Of a stretch of 64,000 nt of DNA, positions 1 to 11,428 are shown one piece after another. Origin of the DNA: Zantedeschia hybrid cultivar. Taxonomy: Eukaryota > Streptophyta > Magnoliopsida > Alismatales > Araceae. The stretch lies in the NCBI GenBank assembly GCA_030544215.1, contig JARZZO010000005.1, positions 77,929,524-77,993,523 of the forward strand, in the 5' to 3' direction. A program made the translations under genes and the position numbers. How positions within the stretch are numbered: position 1 is the first letter of the stretch; every line of letters begins with the position of its first letter. The notes below the pieces were generated by a model, which saw only the letters and a list, made by a program, of their open reading frames with translations, was not told where the DNA came from and made no database searches.

Positions 1-1822
1 ATCATAAGATGCAAATGTGAAGGAACATACCTGTTACAGAGAACCTCGGAACATTAATTCCAGTTCCACTAACAATCTCCATCAAATTAAAAAAAAAAAA
101 ATCGTATTTCAAAATAGCAATGCTGTGAATAATTTTTGAAAGAGACCTACGGGAAAGTGAAATCAGGATCACCGTAGATGTTCACATCAGGAACATCTCC
201 ATATTTGCGCATATAGACGGCACGAGCGTCCTCACTCGCAGCCTGTGCAACACTCATGGGTGACATCTTGGTGTTTATTTGACCAACACAGTCAGATTGT
301 GGGTTTGGATCATGCAAAGCAACATGCTGCCCTGTACATCTCCAATAAAAGAAAAGAAGAGAACAAGATCCTTAGTAAAATTTCAATGAGATCACCATGT
401 AAAGAATCCCCAACTCAGGCTTTAAAACACAATACTGAAAGTGTCACAAGCAAACATGTAAGGGATGCAGTCACTGACCAATGAGCATACGGATACCAAT
501 TCTGGACATGTAAAATCTATCGAGAAACTTATGAATTTCCTCAAGATCACTGCATGCGACCTTCGGGTTCAGGTCCTTCTTCAGCTGGTGGACACCCAGG
601 GCCATTGCAGGCACCACATCCTTATGCCTAACTTTGATCATTTTGATCATTTGGGTGAAAACCTTCTCATCGCTGCTGTCCTTAATCTCTGGGAAGGAGC
701 GGAGATCCCGGAAGGAATCCAAATACCAGTCCCGCACCTCAAAAACAAGAAAGATAGAGTAAACAAGGATAAGTAAATACTGACTCACATAACAGTGCTG
801 GACTAAAGACAGCATAGATCAAACTATTTCCATAGACACCTTTCACAGTTTCCTATTGAAACATATTCCAGTGGACTTCAGAACTCACCCATGGTATAAG
901 ATTTAGAAAACATAAAGCAAGAAAAGGATAGAACCTCAAAACCAGAAAATTTTCAGCACAGGTTAGAACGAAATGCTTTAAAATTAGCACATACCCAAAC
1001 AACAGGGTAACGTACCAAACATAAAAACATAAAACATGAATGAAGAGAGAACACTTGGAGAAAACTGTGCAATAATAAAAACCCATGATCATAATTCAAC
1101 CTTTGGGACACTATTTCTCCATATAAAACTTTCAAAATGTTCAAAAGCTTTAACCAAAAGCAATAGAAAGGACGCTTTTCACCAAAACAGAGCATATGAA
1201 TCTTGGTCCACAGCATTTCCTTTTTTGTTGCCCAAAAACCAGTCTTTAAAGAAGTGCTGTAGGTAAGAAGTTAAAAGAGATCAAGATCTAGTAAGGGCCT
1301 CCGGAAACACGCAATCCTTGCGAAATGTACTTAAATTTTAGTCCAGGAATCCAGCAAAGCTCTCGTCTTGGCGAGGTTCTGCAAAATGGAAAGGGGGAAG
1401 TGCACTAGAATTCTTCTTTCCCACATCCCAAATCCACACCAAACGCCGTGTGAACCAGAACGACTTCTCAAATTCCCTCCCACATGCCGGCAAACCACAC
1501 CCACGAGCGAAAACGCACGCACAGCCGCACAGGGACCAAAGCACAGGCGCAGGGGGCCAAAAGGAGGCACCTTTAGGATGGCTGGCTGGTCGGAGAGGCC
1601 GTAGGGGAGGTGGTCGAGCTCGACGGCGCGGCGGGCGATGCGGATGGCGAGCTCCCTGTGGAGGAACTGCGCCGATAGCAGCTGGTTGCGCTCGCTGGGC
1701 TGGGACCCGAAGTCCATCATGTTCCTGAGGCTGACCCCCGTCTGCCTCATGCATCCACACCGCTGCGCCTCCTCCACCAGCGCCCTCCCTGCCGCCTCCG
1801 TCGCCCTCCTCACCGCCATCAT
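1..1822 (-). CDS. PDK: Pyruvate dehydrogenase (acetyl-transferring) kinase, mitochondrial, copy 1 (3' part beyond window)
   Basis: This gene encodes a GHKL-fold kinase that phosphorylates the E1-alpha subunit of the mitochondrial pyruvate dehydrogenase complex and so inactivates it. Exons on the minus strand are 1822-1571, 737-479, 331-151 and 30-<1; all introns are GT-AG and the phases match copy 2 exactly. Exon 1 carries the plant PDK N-terminus with the core MRQTGVSLRNMMDFGS. Exon 2 starts VRDWYLDSFRDLRSFPE and ends in the conserved FLDRFYMSRIGIRMLIG. Exon 3 continues QHVALHDPNPQ and ends GDPDFTFP. The ATP-binding N, G1 and G2 boxes lie in exons beyond the left edge. The start is the ATG at 1822; a second in-frame ATG follows at once. 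Compared with copy 2 about nine of 87 exon-2 residues differ. Exon 3 reads AVYMRKYG where copy 2 reads AICMREYG. No frameshift or stop is seen, so it is probably functional. Confidence 0.93.
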
Positions 1823-1879
1823 CTTAGTCACAACCTCCTCTCTCCCTCTCTACACCACCACCACCACCACTACTCCACA

Positions 1880-1903
1880 CAGCAGCAGCAGCAGCAGCAG
1901 CAG
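1880..1903. repeat. (CAG)8 microsatellite
   Basis: Eight perfect CAG units lie in the presumed leader of PDK copy 1 (CTG on the coding strand). The matching region of copy 2 lacks them. Confidence 0.95.
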
Positions 1904-1916
1904 AAGAAGTTAAGAG

Positions 1917-1939
1917 GAGAGAGAGAGAGAGAGAGAGAG
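1917..1939. repeat. (GA)n microsatellite
   Basis: A 23-nt GA run in the presumed PDK copy 1 leader; it reads CT on the sense strand, as in many plant leaders. Confidence 0.9.
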
Positions 1940-2142
1940 CAGTGAGGGGCGAGCATGCAGAGGTGGTTGCTGCAGAGAAGAGAAGAGGAGGACAGAGAAG
2001 GCTCCATATAACGTGGGCGCCCCACACCTGGATTTGTGTTTTTTAATTTATTTTCAATATTATGAAACAGCCCCACTATCTTTATAAATCCGTAGTATGC
2101 CCTATTACTTATAAGGAGGTCCCGTGGTTTTGCAGGAACAAC

Positions 2143-3270
2143 CTATGATATGTGGGACATAGACACAGGTGTCAAGGGTCGTCAGAGACGTGTGTATCGG
2201 ACACGCCAACATCTTAAAAATAGAATACGAGAATATGGATAATATTTTAAAAAATCTCAATTATTTACTTAGAAAATTTTTAAATAAAGAATTGGATACA
2301 GGTGTCTGTGTCGTGTTCGAGGACACCATCTTTAATATAAAAAAAAAAGAGTGTCCACCAAATCAAAGAGGCAAATCCTTTTTTAAGGGGACAAAGTCTT
2401 AATCCACCTTCGAATAATCCGTCTACTCGTCAAGGTGTCTTCGAGCCTTGCTTGGACAATTGTAGTATTTACCTTAAGTTTCATTTTGTTTATAGAATTT
2501 GACGGAATAAAATTTATTTATTCTCAAAGTAAATTAAATTAGTTTGATAGGAGGGATTTGATATTCCAATAAAGGATGACTAATTCTTGGAAGTAGACAA
2601 ATATGCAATTCCATCCTACAGTCAAAAACTTGGTATTCTATTTTAGAGTCTGCCTGCTATCAAAGAGAAAAACTACTTATTCTGCAATAAGTAATCTAAT
2701 ATAATTCATGCTGTCGTAACCCATTATGCTATCAAAAAAAAATCTGAGTCGCTCCGGGGCTGTCCTTGATAAGTGTCTGGTGGATTAGGACGTCATTTGG
2801 GGATGTTAATTTCGGATTTTAGTTATTCACATCGTTTCGGCTGGGTGTTTGGACAAGTTTAAGAAAGAATTACCCCATTGTTTTACTTAACTGGTAGAAG
2901 AGTCTGTCCAGCTTATCCTTGGGCCAATTTCTCTATGTTGTCATTCGTAGAATAGGATCGAAGGTAATTACGGTCTTGTGGGGAAATTTTCGGATGAATT
3001 AATTCGGTACAGGTTTAAGTGTGATCCACCAATAGCAAGGACTTCCTGCCTAACTTATCATTAAATGTGCAACAAACAAATGCCCATTTGCCGTATCTCT
3101 CACATTATATTTTGGATAAATTTGGAAGCTTTGTTCCTAGGGTTTTCATGATCTTTTATATATTCGCGGTTAGGCTTATTTTTGTGCAAAATTCGGTGGG
3201 TGAAACGCTCAGTTGGCCATAGCATGTTCCTCCCGTTTTGGACGTTAGATGAATCTGAACTTTGATGTGA
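2143..3270. other. Intergenic, nothing recognised
   Basis: AT-rich sequence with no convincing ORF and no repeat structure I could delimit. Short stretches near 2500-2720 and 2870-3010 share the TTATTC-type vocabulary of the MITE families further right and may be old remnants. Confidence 0.4.
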
Positions 3271-3274
3271 TCTA

Positions 3275-3545
3275 TCTAAGTCTCATTTTGTTTGGAGAAT
3301 AAGTTATTATGTGGGGCTCAATTAAAATAAAGGTTGTTTCGATTTGATAGTTTCATGGGGTCAGCTGACATAGTAAAAAGAATAAATAATTTTTAGGCCT
3401 AAGGTAGATGGTTTATTTTCCTTATTTTTAAAATAGACTATTCTGCACCGGTATAAGTCATTCCCTTGTGAAAGTAAAATTAAATTTACTCTTCTCTTAT
3501 TCACTTTTATTCTTCTCCTATTCTCCGATTAAAGTGATGTGCCGA
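3275..3545. mobile_element. Degraded MITE of the GGAGAATAGGAGAAGAATAA family
   Basis: The left part reads TTTGGAGAATAAGTTATTATGTGGGG and the right part carries CTTATTC...TTCTTCTCCTATTCTCCG, the inverted form of the terminal sequence of the elements at 12215-12576, 15630-16115 and 29587-29872. The ends are worn and no target duplication was found. Confidence 0.5.
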
Positions 3546-5204
3546 TATTGTCAACTGTTTGAATCGATCCTTTTCATGATGTGCAACATGTACCCGAAAA
3601 CCGGCAGTGCCGGATCCATCTGTAGCCTCTTGTTTGTGTGCCAACCCATCCAAACATGTTCGGGTATATTCTGATTCCTGATTAACTGGTGATTCTTGTA
3701 TGACAAGTTATATATGTCCAAAACTTCACACGTTATCTAGTAGGTTTGGGTTTGAATTCTTCACCAAATGCTTGACGAGACGTGTGCCTAAGTAATTTGA
3801 GGTCATTAGATTTGCTTCAATGGTGTGAAGAGTTGGGAGGAAGTTGTGGAGAAAAATAAAGGTTCCACCATATATAAATGGATAGCTAGTTTGAACACTA
3901 TCTTCCTAGATTTTATTTTTCTTTAGGAAGAAGAGAAATTGTTGATTCTCCCACCAGGTCGAAGGTTAGGTCTAGGGCTGCAAACTAGTTGGAGATGGAA
4001 ACAAAAATAGGTGTTATGTAGGTTACTCTTTGTCGAGTATCATATAATATTTATGTAATATGATGTCTACTATATTAGGTCAAGATAGTATTTCTATTAT
4101 TTAATATCATGTTAGACAAGAATAAAAGTGAAGATCTTATCCCCCTTTATTGAAGTGTGATCATTTGTCAAATTAAAGCATTAACAGTATATCTACCTAA
4201 TTTGAAACTAAAGTTCGAATTCTTGACAATACTAGTTAACTTTTGTGATAGGAGAAAATTATAACTAATAATATATTATCAGAATAAATATCGAAAAGCA
4301 GATGCAGAAATGAGTTTTTCTGCTTTGCATCTATTGACTTATCGAAAAATTCAGATTCTGAAGTACTTCAGAATTGAGAAGAGAAGGTCTCTTTTTTGTA
4401 TTTTCGCATCCATTTCCAAGACATCGGAAACAAATTCTTGGACTTTCTATAGAAGTAATACTTAATATTAGTATGACTATAAGTATTCACGACTAATTGT
4501 ATGCGTGTAATATGCTTCTCTTTTTTACTTTTTTACCTCTTAATTAAGTCCTTTCACTAAGGGACAAAATGATAGCCATGGTTTTGCATGATAAAATTGT
4601 CATTCATAATTTCATGTAGTCTCTTCAATAGTAATGCAAAACTTTTAATTTGATTCTAAAAGTAACATATCAAGATGACTTGAAATATCAATATTTCTTT
4701 GCCGACTATAATCAAATAAACACTTTTGTTTTTGTATTTTAATTGAACTATAACTTGCAGTGAAGCCAAAATTAACAAAAATTTCTTCAAACTAAACCTA
4801 AACCAAAATATATCATTGGAATTTGATTCATGACTTGGTTCAAGCATTTAATGGACCAATGTATAATGTTTTATTGAAAAAAAAACAATTTAATATTTAG
4901 TTTTCAACTTAAATTTAAATTATAAATATTATAAATATTTATAAAGTATTTAAATATATTTAATTTTAAAAGGTTATATAAAATCTTACTAAATATCATA
5001 TTAATTTGATCTATTCAGCGTTGATTAATTTTTAAGCCAACAAAATCAAATCATATCAAACTATATTATTCAGTTACCTTAAATTAAATTAAAAATAATT
5101 TATTAATGAAATGGAATTGAGTAATTTAACATAATTTTTTTTTTATTTTGAATCAAATACTGAACAACCCTATACTCAATAATTACCCCTCTTAAATACG
5201 TTAG
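3546..5204. other. AT-rich intergenic sequence
   Basis: No gene is seen. Several short runs of A and T and frequent in-frame stops occur in all frames. The open frames here are short and carry no motif. Confidence 0.4.
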
Positions 5205-5475
5205 GGTAATTTCATATTGATCACTACTCTTGCTTGCTCAATTTTAAAAGTATCATGCTTATTTGCATATTATGTGACATAATTTTATCAAAAAAACATA
5301 TCTATCAAATATGTCATTCCAATGACATATATAAAATATTATACATATCAGATATGCCATCAATCTGATAATTTTAAACCATTATGTATATTAGGAGGGT
5401 ATGTATATTAGGAGGGTATGTATACGTATGTCACGAACTATGGTACTTTTAAAATTTAAGATACAAAAATAGTTA
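5205..5475. mobile_element. Probable foldback MITE, GGGTAATTTCATAT ends
   Basis: The start GGGTAATTTCATATTGATC resembles the terminal repeat of the Mutator-like MITE at 61880-62187 and the sequence at 43082. A 17-bp unit (ATGTATATTAGGAGGGT) is repeated twice near 5400-5418. The right end is unclear. Confidence 0.4.
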
Positions 5476-5478
5476 GGA

Positions 5479-5850
5479 TCTTTTGCATTTATATCCTTAT
5501 GGACTTTGTTTATATGCACTTGACTTTCACATATTCTTATACCTTTGAAATCTTCAAAATGGCTCCAGTTATGCCTTTTCATTAAAAATGTCATGAGCTT
5601 CAATTGAATATATTAAAAAGATTTCATCAATTTTGATAAGTTAGAAGTATGTATATAAACTTACGATAAATTTAGGTTTATATATATAAAAATATCTAAA
5701 TCTTTTTAATATCTTCGAATCCAAAGCATTTTAATGGGAAAGGTATAACTATGACATTTTCGAAGATGTCAGGGACATGTATAATGATATGTCAGAATCT
5801 GGGAGATATATACGAATATGATGGTTTATAAAAGCATATACACAAAAATC
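5479..5850. mobile_element. Foldback MITE, arms about 130 bp
   Basis: The left arm (TTTTGCATTTATATCC, then ATTCTTATACC, CTTCAAAATG, GTTATGCCTTT) returns in inverted form on the right as GGTATAACTATGACATTTTCGAAGATGTC and GGTTTATAAAAGCATATACACAAA. Arms are imperfect. It shares vocabulary with the element at 58895-59275. Confidence 0.5.
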
Positions 5851-5903
5851 CAAAATAGTTTCTATGAAATTATTCCAACAGATTTGATGCATTTGTTAAC
5901 AGC

Positions 5904-6479
5904 TCAATGGGCTTTTCCTCGGTGGACGTTATAACCGTTAGAAAATGTAGTGGGGACAAGCGGAGCGGTCGGAACCGTGAAGACGGACGGCAGAGCGCCC
6001 GCGTCGTGGCCACGTGGAGGAAGTCGGCGCACGGCCATTTCCTCGGTCAGAACGCGGGGGCGGCGAGAGGTGTCGTTACCGCGCTCGAGGTCTCTTCGCG
6101 CTCCTCGCGGCAAATGGCCTGCCGCCACCTGCCCTGTACGGTCGTACTCGGATCCGCGGACCGCCCCCGGTTTGGACGTTAAACCGCTGCAAACGGTCCA
6201 TACTTCGCTGGCATCCATTCCAGAGTCTTCAAAGTTTCAAATGATTTGGTCGAGTACATAGCTGTGAGCTTCCAACAGCTTTAACAAGTTAGACACCCCC
6301 CGTCCAACTGCGTTGACGCGGGGGGTCGAGAGCTCGATCGAGCGTTCCGCCTCCTCGTGGATATTTCGTTCAATTTTGGACGTGTAATTGGGAGAGGAAC
6401 TGGGGGTGGGGGGGAGGTCTGGGATTTGATCCTGAATCTTTGAGTGTAGTGTAGCCTCATCTTTAGACGTCTTGGCCAT
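5904..6479 (-). pseudogene. GC-rich island with an ORF broken by one TGA; unidentified
   Basis: On the minus strand an ATG at 6479 opens an 80-codon frame ending in a TGA at 6239-6237. Six codons later the same frame resumes with an ATG at 6218 and runs to a stop ending at 5904. Read through the TGA, this is 192 codons. The first half has a moderate base composition (acidic, Ser/Pro-rich, then IELSTPRVNAVGRGVSNLL); the second is GC-rich and Arg-rich. I do not recognise the product. The island stands out sharply from AT-rich neighbours. It may be a decayed gene, a transposon-carried gene fragment or a chance frame in a CpG-rich block. Confidence 0.3.
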
Positions 6480-6810
6480 GTTAAAAAAAGTTAGATGTTC
6501 GCCGATTAATGATAACTAGATCGATTTTTTTTTTTAATTATTCGAAGAGGATACAGATCTAGTCAAAATATATAAGCAGCTTCCATCAGAGTTGACAGGA
6601 TGTTGTCAATGTATTCAATTTAAAAATTCAAAGTATTCTTTGACGGAATAGTATAACTATAACTTTTTTGAAGATGGCAAAAACATTTATAATAGGGATA
6701 CTTATATATATATATATAATTTTGTTAAAAATAAAATTATACTTTTATTTATCTTATTTTTACATTGTTGATGGGGAAAATCCGAATGGATCTAACGATT
6801 GGGCCAAGAA

Positions 6811-7334
6811 TTAGGCTGAGTGTTTAAACCGAAAAACCAAATCGAAACAGAAAATTCTGTTCGGTTCCGGTCAAAATCTAAAAGCATTCGATTTGATTTG
6901 AAACCGAACCGAAATAAAAATTTTGGTTTGATTCGATTTCCTCAGCCCATAAACCGAATCGACCTGCATAACCCGAATACCTTAAGAGGACGTGACATTT
7001 GTGTGAAATTATTGGATTTAAGAACATAAATCTGTGCAAATTTTTAGACAAAGAAGGATAAGATTGGTCTTTTAGTTTAAGGATCCTTTTGATCGATTGG
7101 ATCTTCTATCCAACGGTGTATAGACCACTTAGACTAGCCTATGCCCATCCGCGTTAATGGGTCGCCCATAAAGAGGCCCAAACCGCAAACCAAACCGAAT
7201 TTGTGCGGTTCGGTTTAGTTCGATTTAGAGAGCTTGCGATTTGGTTCAGTTCAGTTTGGCCAAGTGTTTCGGTTTGATTTGGTTTCTAAAATTTTTCCTC
7301 CAAATCGAACTAAACCAAACTGTAAACACCCCTA
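6811..7334. mobile_element. hAT-like foldback MITE rich in CGGTTTGGTTCG motifs
   Basis: Left end TTAGGCTGAGTGTTTAAACC faces right end AAACACCCCTA. The two arms are inverted and made of repeated AACCGAA / TTCGGTT words. Flanks GCCAAGAA (6803-6810) and GTCCAGAA (7335-7342) match at 6 of 8 positions, as expected of an old 8-bp target duplication. A partial relative is at about 31770-31890. Confidence 0.6.
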
Positions 7335-7336
7335 GT

Positions 7337-8185
7337 CCAGAAGCAGACTTGGGCCGAAAGGTGAGAGGACCATCAGCCACGGCCTAGTCCAAAGGCAGCC
7401 GGGATATGGGCCTTCGGCCCAATAGATATAGAAAGGTCCCCAGGATTTTTGGGATATGTGCTTCCATAGCAGTGAATAATCCCGCATCGGCAGCCGTGAA
7501 GAAAGTTCTTTCACCTACTTCCTATAAATAGAATAATGCTTACATCAGAAAGGGTAAGCAAGATAAGCCCCCATTTTACTCTTAATACATTACTGTTATC
7601 CCTTAATCTAAGCCTAACTTGACTGTCGTAGAGGGCTCCCCTGAGACGAAACCCGAGGCCTTTATTGACGAAGCTCCTTCTCTCCTCAAGCACCTTGTTC
7701 TCCTCCGGGCACCCCTCGATCTCGGACCCTCTCACCATCAGAACTCTTCAGCTCTCGGATCTGGCATCCGAGACCTGCCCGCGATTGCCTCGGCTGTATC
7801 ACTTGACACCGTCTGTGAGAAACAACGCAACCATGACTCACCGACCAGTGACGAAAGAACGATCTGGACAAGAAGAGCCGGAGCCGAGGGTGACCCCTAC
7901 TCCATCTCTCGAACATGCCGAAGGGGTACCCGCAAATTTACCACAACGACCTGCACTCTCGGCGGCATAAGGTCTCCTTCCCCATGGAGAAGACAGGGTG
8001 AAGGAACTCTCCCAACATGTAGCTAACCTAACCGCAACCGTCTCTTCATTCGCCCCTTTATGCGACATGGTATCGGCCATCGCCTAGCATATGGGTTTGT
8101 TGAACCCTCCAGTCAGGCTAGCTCCTCCACAGCAACCACGGTTCTGCCCACCCGGCCAGTTCTCGGCCGAGCAGCTAGGCCATTA
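7337..8185 (+). mobile_element. Ty3/gypsy LTR-retrotransposon fragment (LTR end, leader, start of gag)
   Basis: A TATA box CCTATAAATA at 7521 is followed by an R/U5-like segment with GACTGTCGTAGAGGGC, resembling the conserved LTR end of Tat-type gypsy elements. A primer-binding-like TGACACCGTCTGTGAGAA (7803-7820) comes next. An ATG at 7833 starts a 45-codon frame typical of a truncated gag N-terminus, stopping at 7970. Sequence after 8185 is unrelated. No protease, RT or integrase is present, so this is a dead fragment. Confidence 0.6.
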
Positions 8186-8400
8186 AAACAATTTTATTTT
8201 TATTTTTCTTTAACATCATATATTATTATAGTGTACTTGTGGTTGTCCTCCAAAAAAAAAATCCCGGGTCCGCCACTAAATACAACCAAACATCTACTAT
8301 TATTAGCAAAATCAAGTTTGACACATTGATACAACTTATCTAATACAACAATCAAACACCCCATAAATCAATGATATTTTCTTTTGTTCAAAGTTTTAGA
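8186..8400. other. Short unassigned stretch with a hAT-like end
   Basis: AT-rich sequence containing GGGTCCGCCACT at about 8267-8278, which resembles the inverted terminal repeat of the hAT MITE at 57956-58181. No partner terminus was found. Confidence 0.25.
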
Positions 8401-8529
8401 AGGCAGCTGTAAATAGCTCTTGGATAACCATGCACGCATCATCCAAGGGAGGACATGGGTTGGAAATTAGGACAAACTAGATTCTTTTTCATTTCTTCGC
8501 TTTCTTACAATGCGATGTAAGCACTGACC

Positions 8530-8740
8530 TAAGTGTTGTATTTTCGATATTTTTGTGATGCTTAGTATGCTATAAATATGAGTACTTTCAAAAGACGGTT
8601 CGATCACTGTCATGATAGTTATCTTCCTCCGATTTCAACTTTCAATCCAAATCATAAATTAAAGTTTAAAAATATAAAAAACAATTGATTTTAAAATTAG
8701 AAAATCACAATATTTTATAGCATATTAAACAACATCCTAG
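8530..8740. mobile_element. MITE of the GTTTGGTGTG...TAAAAT family
   Basis: Left AAGTGTTGTATTTTCGATA faces right TATTTTATAGCATATTAAAC with AACATCCTAG. Relatives with clearer ends are at 10811-11083, 17133-17444, 34165-34449 and 56183-56460. Confidence 0.4.
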
Positions 8741-8954
8741 TGAAATTCCAATGTTACAAATCACCAAAATCATTTGAGTTAATTATAACTAGTGTTGGAT
8801 ATCTTCCTTTTTTTCCTTTTTTTCTTTTTTTAAATTAAAAAACCCATGGGTCAGTGTTACCACCGCGTTGGACATAATTTGTCAAGGACAAAGCACCATC
8901 AACTTTTGATGAAGCACAAGCAAAAGTTCCAAACACGAATAGGAGCACATTAAG

Positions 8955-9215
8955 GGCCAGTTTGTATGGGGGATAAGAGTTGAAGAGGACGAATTATGCG
9001 ACTTATTCGTTTTGGAAGTGCGGACGCATTATTCTTGACATGAACGTGTTATTCTTAAAATAAGTAGAATAAATCATTTCACCTAAAAAGTAAAAATCAT
9101 TTATTCTGTTGAACTATTTATTCTATTCAAAATAAATTCTTCTTGGTCTTGAAATAAGAGATCTAAGAATAAAAAAATCCGGAATTCTACATACACAAAA
9201 CAAATCGATCCTAAC
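8955..9215. mobile_element. MITE of the CGGACGC-TTATTC family
   Basis: Begins GGGCCAGTTTGTATGGGGGA and ends TCTACATACACAAAACAAATCG, a loosely inverted pair. An internal GCGGACGCATTATTCTTG block is shared with 26895-27130. Confidence 0.45.
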
Positions 9216-10810
9216 TAATTAGTGTAGTAGAGAAAGGAGTCTCTATAGATACTTATCATCATCTGACATGCACCCAACATAGACTTAATCACCATGAGGA
9301 GCGAGTTATTGACCAATAATTAAAAATAATAACACCCCTTCTGTTGCTTAATTATAGCTAGGTTAGCAGGTGCAACCAATTCGGTCTAACAAGAAATATC
9401 CACGCTCGAGGACAGCTCCAAGTCCAGTGCACCCGTTGGAATAAAGCTCAGATTTGGTCCGAAGGTCACCCTTGACCAGTTGACCATGCAATTGTTCATT
9501 GTAATTAACCTGTTAAATGAGCTGTTGGCCATATATAACATCACCAACTTGATTTCAAGTTTAAGGTGGATGCTACGAACAAAAAACGGACAAAGCGAAT
9601 GGTGATGATTTTATGGATCTTTTTACTAATTTAGCATCCTTAGACTCTTTAACATTATTGGATCTCTGAATCTTCACAGCTGCTATTTGCGTCCAAATTT
9701 TCGAAATTTTCACAAAAGTAAATGTTTTGTAGCTACATTTAACAACTGTTTAGTTGGAGAGAACCCCCCACTTCCCCTCTCAAAAAGCAAAAAGGAAAGA
9801 AGAAGAAGAAACGAAAGGAATACTGTATTTTTTTGTGGAAGCAAAAATATCATTCTTCACAAGGGTTGTGCTAAATTGAGTTAAAAGGGCAGCATGAATG
9901 TGGGAAAATATACGGCTTATAAAGATGATATGTAAGGAAATAACGTAAGATCGCTAAACAAACATCATAGTTATAGAGCTATAAACTTTGAGTATAAAAT
10001 GGAAGAGGTATGTAATAAAAAATGGTTTTGCTAATTACTCCCCACGACCATGAACTCCTGCTTGGCTTCCGGATTCTTGCTCACAAGCTCTTCTTCCCCT
10101 CTTTGATGAAGGGTACATATACAAATACAATATTTGAGGGGTGTATATGCAAAAATCTCTATTTTTTTTTGGTTCGACACGCAGCGGTAATTTCTACACT
10201 AGAACATTTGACATATGTCGCGAACATATTTATTCGGTATTTCCTCGGCAGAGCACACAGCAAACCACATGGTTCCCTTGGTTACTTCTTGATCTTTATT
10301 TGAGAGGTCTCAGGTTTAAGTTAGTTGAAAATACAAAAATTCCCTCCGCCATTCGATCAAAGGTGTGACATTGAATTATTTCTCCTGTTTTATAGAAATA
10401 TTTTTTGAAAATCGGTTTAGATTGGAAACGGTCTCACTTACTTAGATGAAATTATTGGCATTGCATATAATTATATTTATCTTGATGAGAAAAAAATATT
10501 AGACTTTATCTAAAATTATATTTTATTCTTTTATACATATATGTGTATATATCCGACCAACTGAATCGCCTTATCCACACAAACAAAAAGGTGATGCACC
10601 AGCAGGATTATACAAGTGCAAGAAATCCTAATCCTCTATGCTGTTTTCTCATCTCTCAGACCAGCGGGTTTTTTTTCCTCTATTTTGTTCAAAGTTTCAT
10701 AGGACAAGCGATAGACATATAATTGTGTAGCATCCGCGCACCACCCAGAGGACAGTTGTGGGCATGCAATTAGGATAAACTATCGCTGGAGTTCAAACTC
10801 CAACTAATCT

Positions 10811-11083
10811 AGGTGTTATTTGGTGTGCCATAAAATATTGTAAAATATCATAAAATATTTTTTAATATTCTGCATATTGTAATATTTTTTTAATAATCTG
10901 TTGATATTTTGCATATTGCACTATTTTGACTTTGAAATACAGACGACTGTTGTGACACTTCTTTCCTCTATTTCAAAATTTAGTCTAAATATATCATAAA
11001 CCTACACATAATAATTTTAAAATCAATGATCTTAATTAAAACCAAAAGATGGTGCCATTTTATAGCAAACCAAAGGGCATTCT
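10811..11083. mobile_element. MITE of the GTTTGGTGTG...TAAAAT family
   Basis: Left AGGTGTTATTTGGTGTGCCA followed by TAAAAT faces right ATTTTATAGCAAACCAAAGG, a clear inverted pair. The interior is AT-rich and non-coding. Confidence 0.6.
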
Positions 11084-11428
11084 AGTGAAAATTAGAGACC
11101 ATGGGACATCACTCAGTTAATTCCACCTATATATATACGTGACTATTTCAATTCCAACTAATCAACTGAGTAGGTCAATTGGTTTCACCATATGACCTTC
11201 TTTTAGCAGGTCTCGTGTTATGCTATCTTACTTAAGAAGAAAATTCAGATTATACCTGGAATCGAACTTTGTTCTCTTGTAAAATTTTGTATGCACTTGA
11301 CAATTGAACCACCCTGTCCAAAAAAAGTTTTCAATTCCAATATATAATCTCATCAGCCGGACCATGAACTCATTGGCCATCAAAGTCAAGAACTAGTGTT
11401 GGACGTCACTAACATTTGATGAAGCAAG

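Larger units (their letters stand above)
1870..1956 (-). other. Upstream ORF in the presumed PDK copy 1 leader (28 codons)
   Basis: An ATG at 1956 opens a 28-codon frame that ends before the main ATG at 1822. It translates the two microsatellites of the leader, giving alternating Ser-Leu from the CT tract and a run of eight cysteines from the CTG tract. It matters only if transcription starts upstream of 1956, as the TATA-like position suggests. Copy 2 also has an upstream ATG (22478), out of frame with the kinase start. Confidence 0.35.
1823..2140 (-). promoter_or_regulatory. 5'UTR and core promoter of PDK copy 1
   Basis: Reading on the minus strand, GGCGCCCACGTTATATGG at about 2020-2004 combines an ACGT core with a TATA-like TTATATGG. 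The same block lies at the same place upstream of copy 2, so the gene duplication included the promoter. The presumed leader holds a GA/CT tract and a CAG/CTG tract. Similarity to the copy-2 flank fades near 2140. The transcription start was not measured and is inferred from the TATA-like position. Confidence 0.5.
8400..10110. repeat. Low-copy paralogous segment A
   Basis: Diverged similarity to segment B (10690-14640) and segment C (25430-25985) runs collinearly. Shared landmarks are CTTTTGATGAAGCA (8900), GGTGATGATTTTATGG (9600), CACAAAAGTAAATG...TTTAACAACTG (9710-9750) and CTCCTGCTTGGCTTCC (10050). MITEs interrupt it. No gene identity could be assigned. Confidence 0.5.

Noticed and set aside
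471..815. Minus-strand open frame of 114 codons taken as a separate gene
   Set aside because: It is exon 2 of PDK copy 1 read through into its introns; the splice sites and phase match copy 2.
1338..1760. Second minus-strand frame over PDK copy 1 exon 1
   Set aside because: Out-of-frame shadow of the kinase exon in GC-rich DNA.
6237..6479. Possible Alba-like protein at the GC island
   Set aside because: The IELS...AV...LLK pattern is faintly similar but far too weak to name a family.
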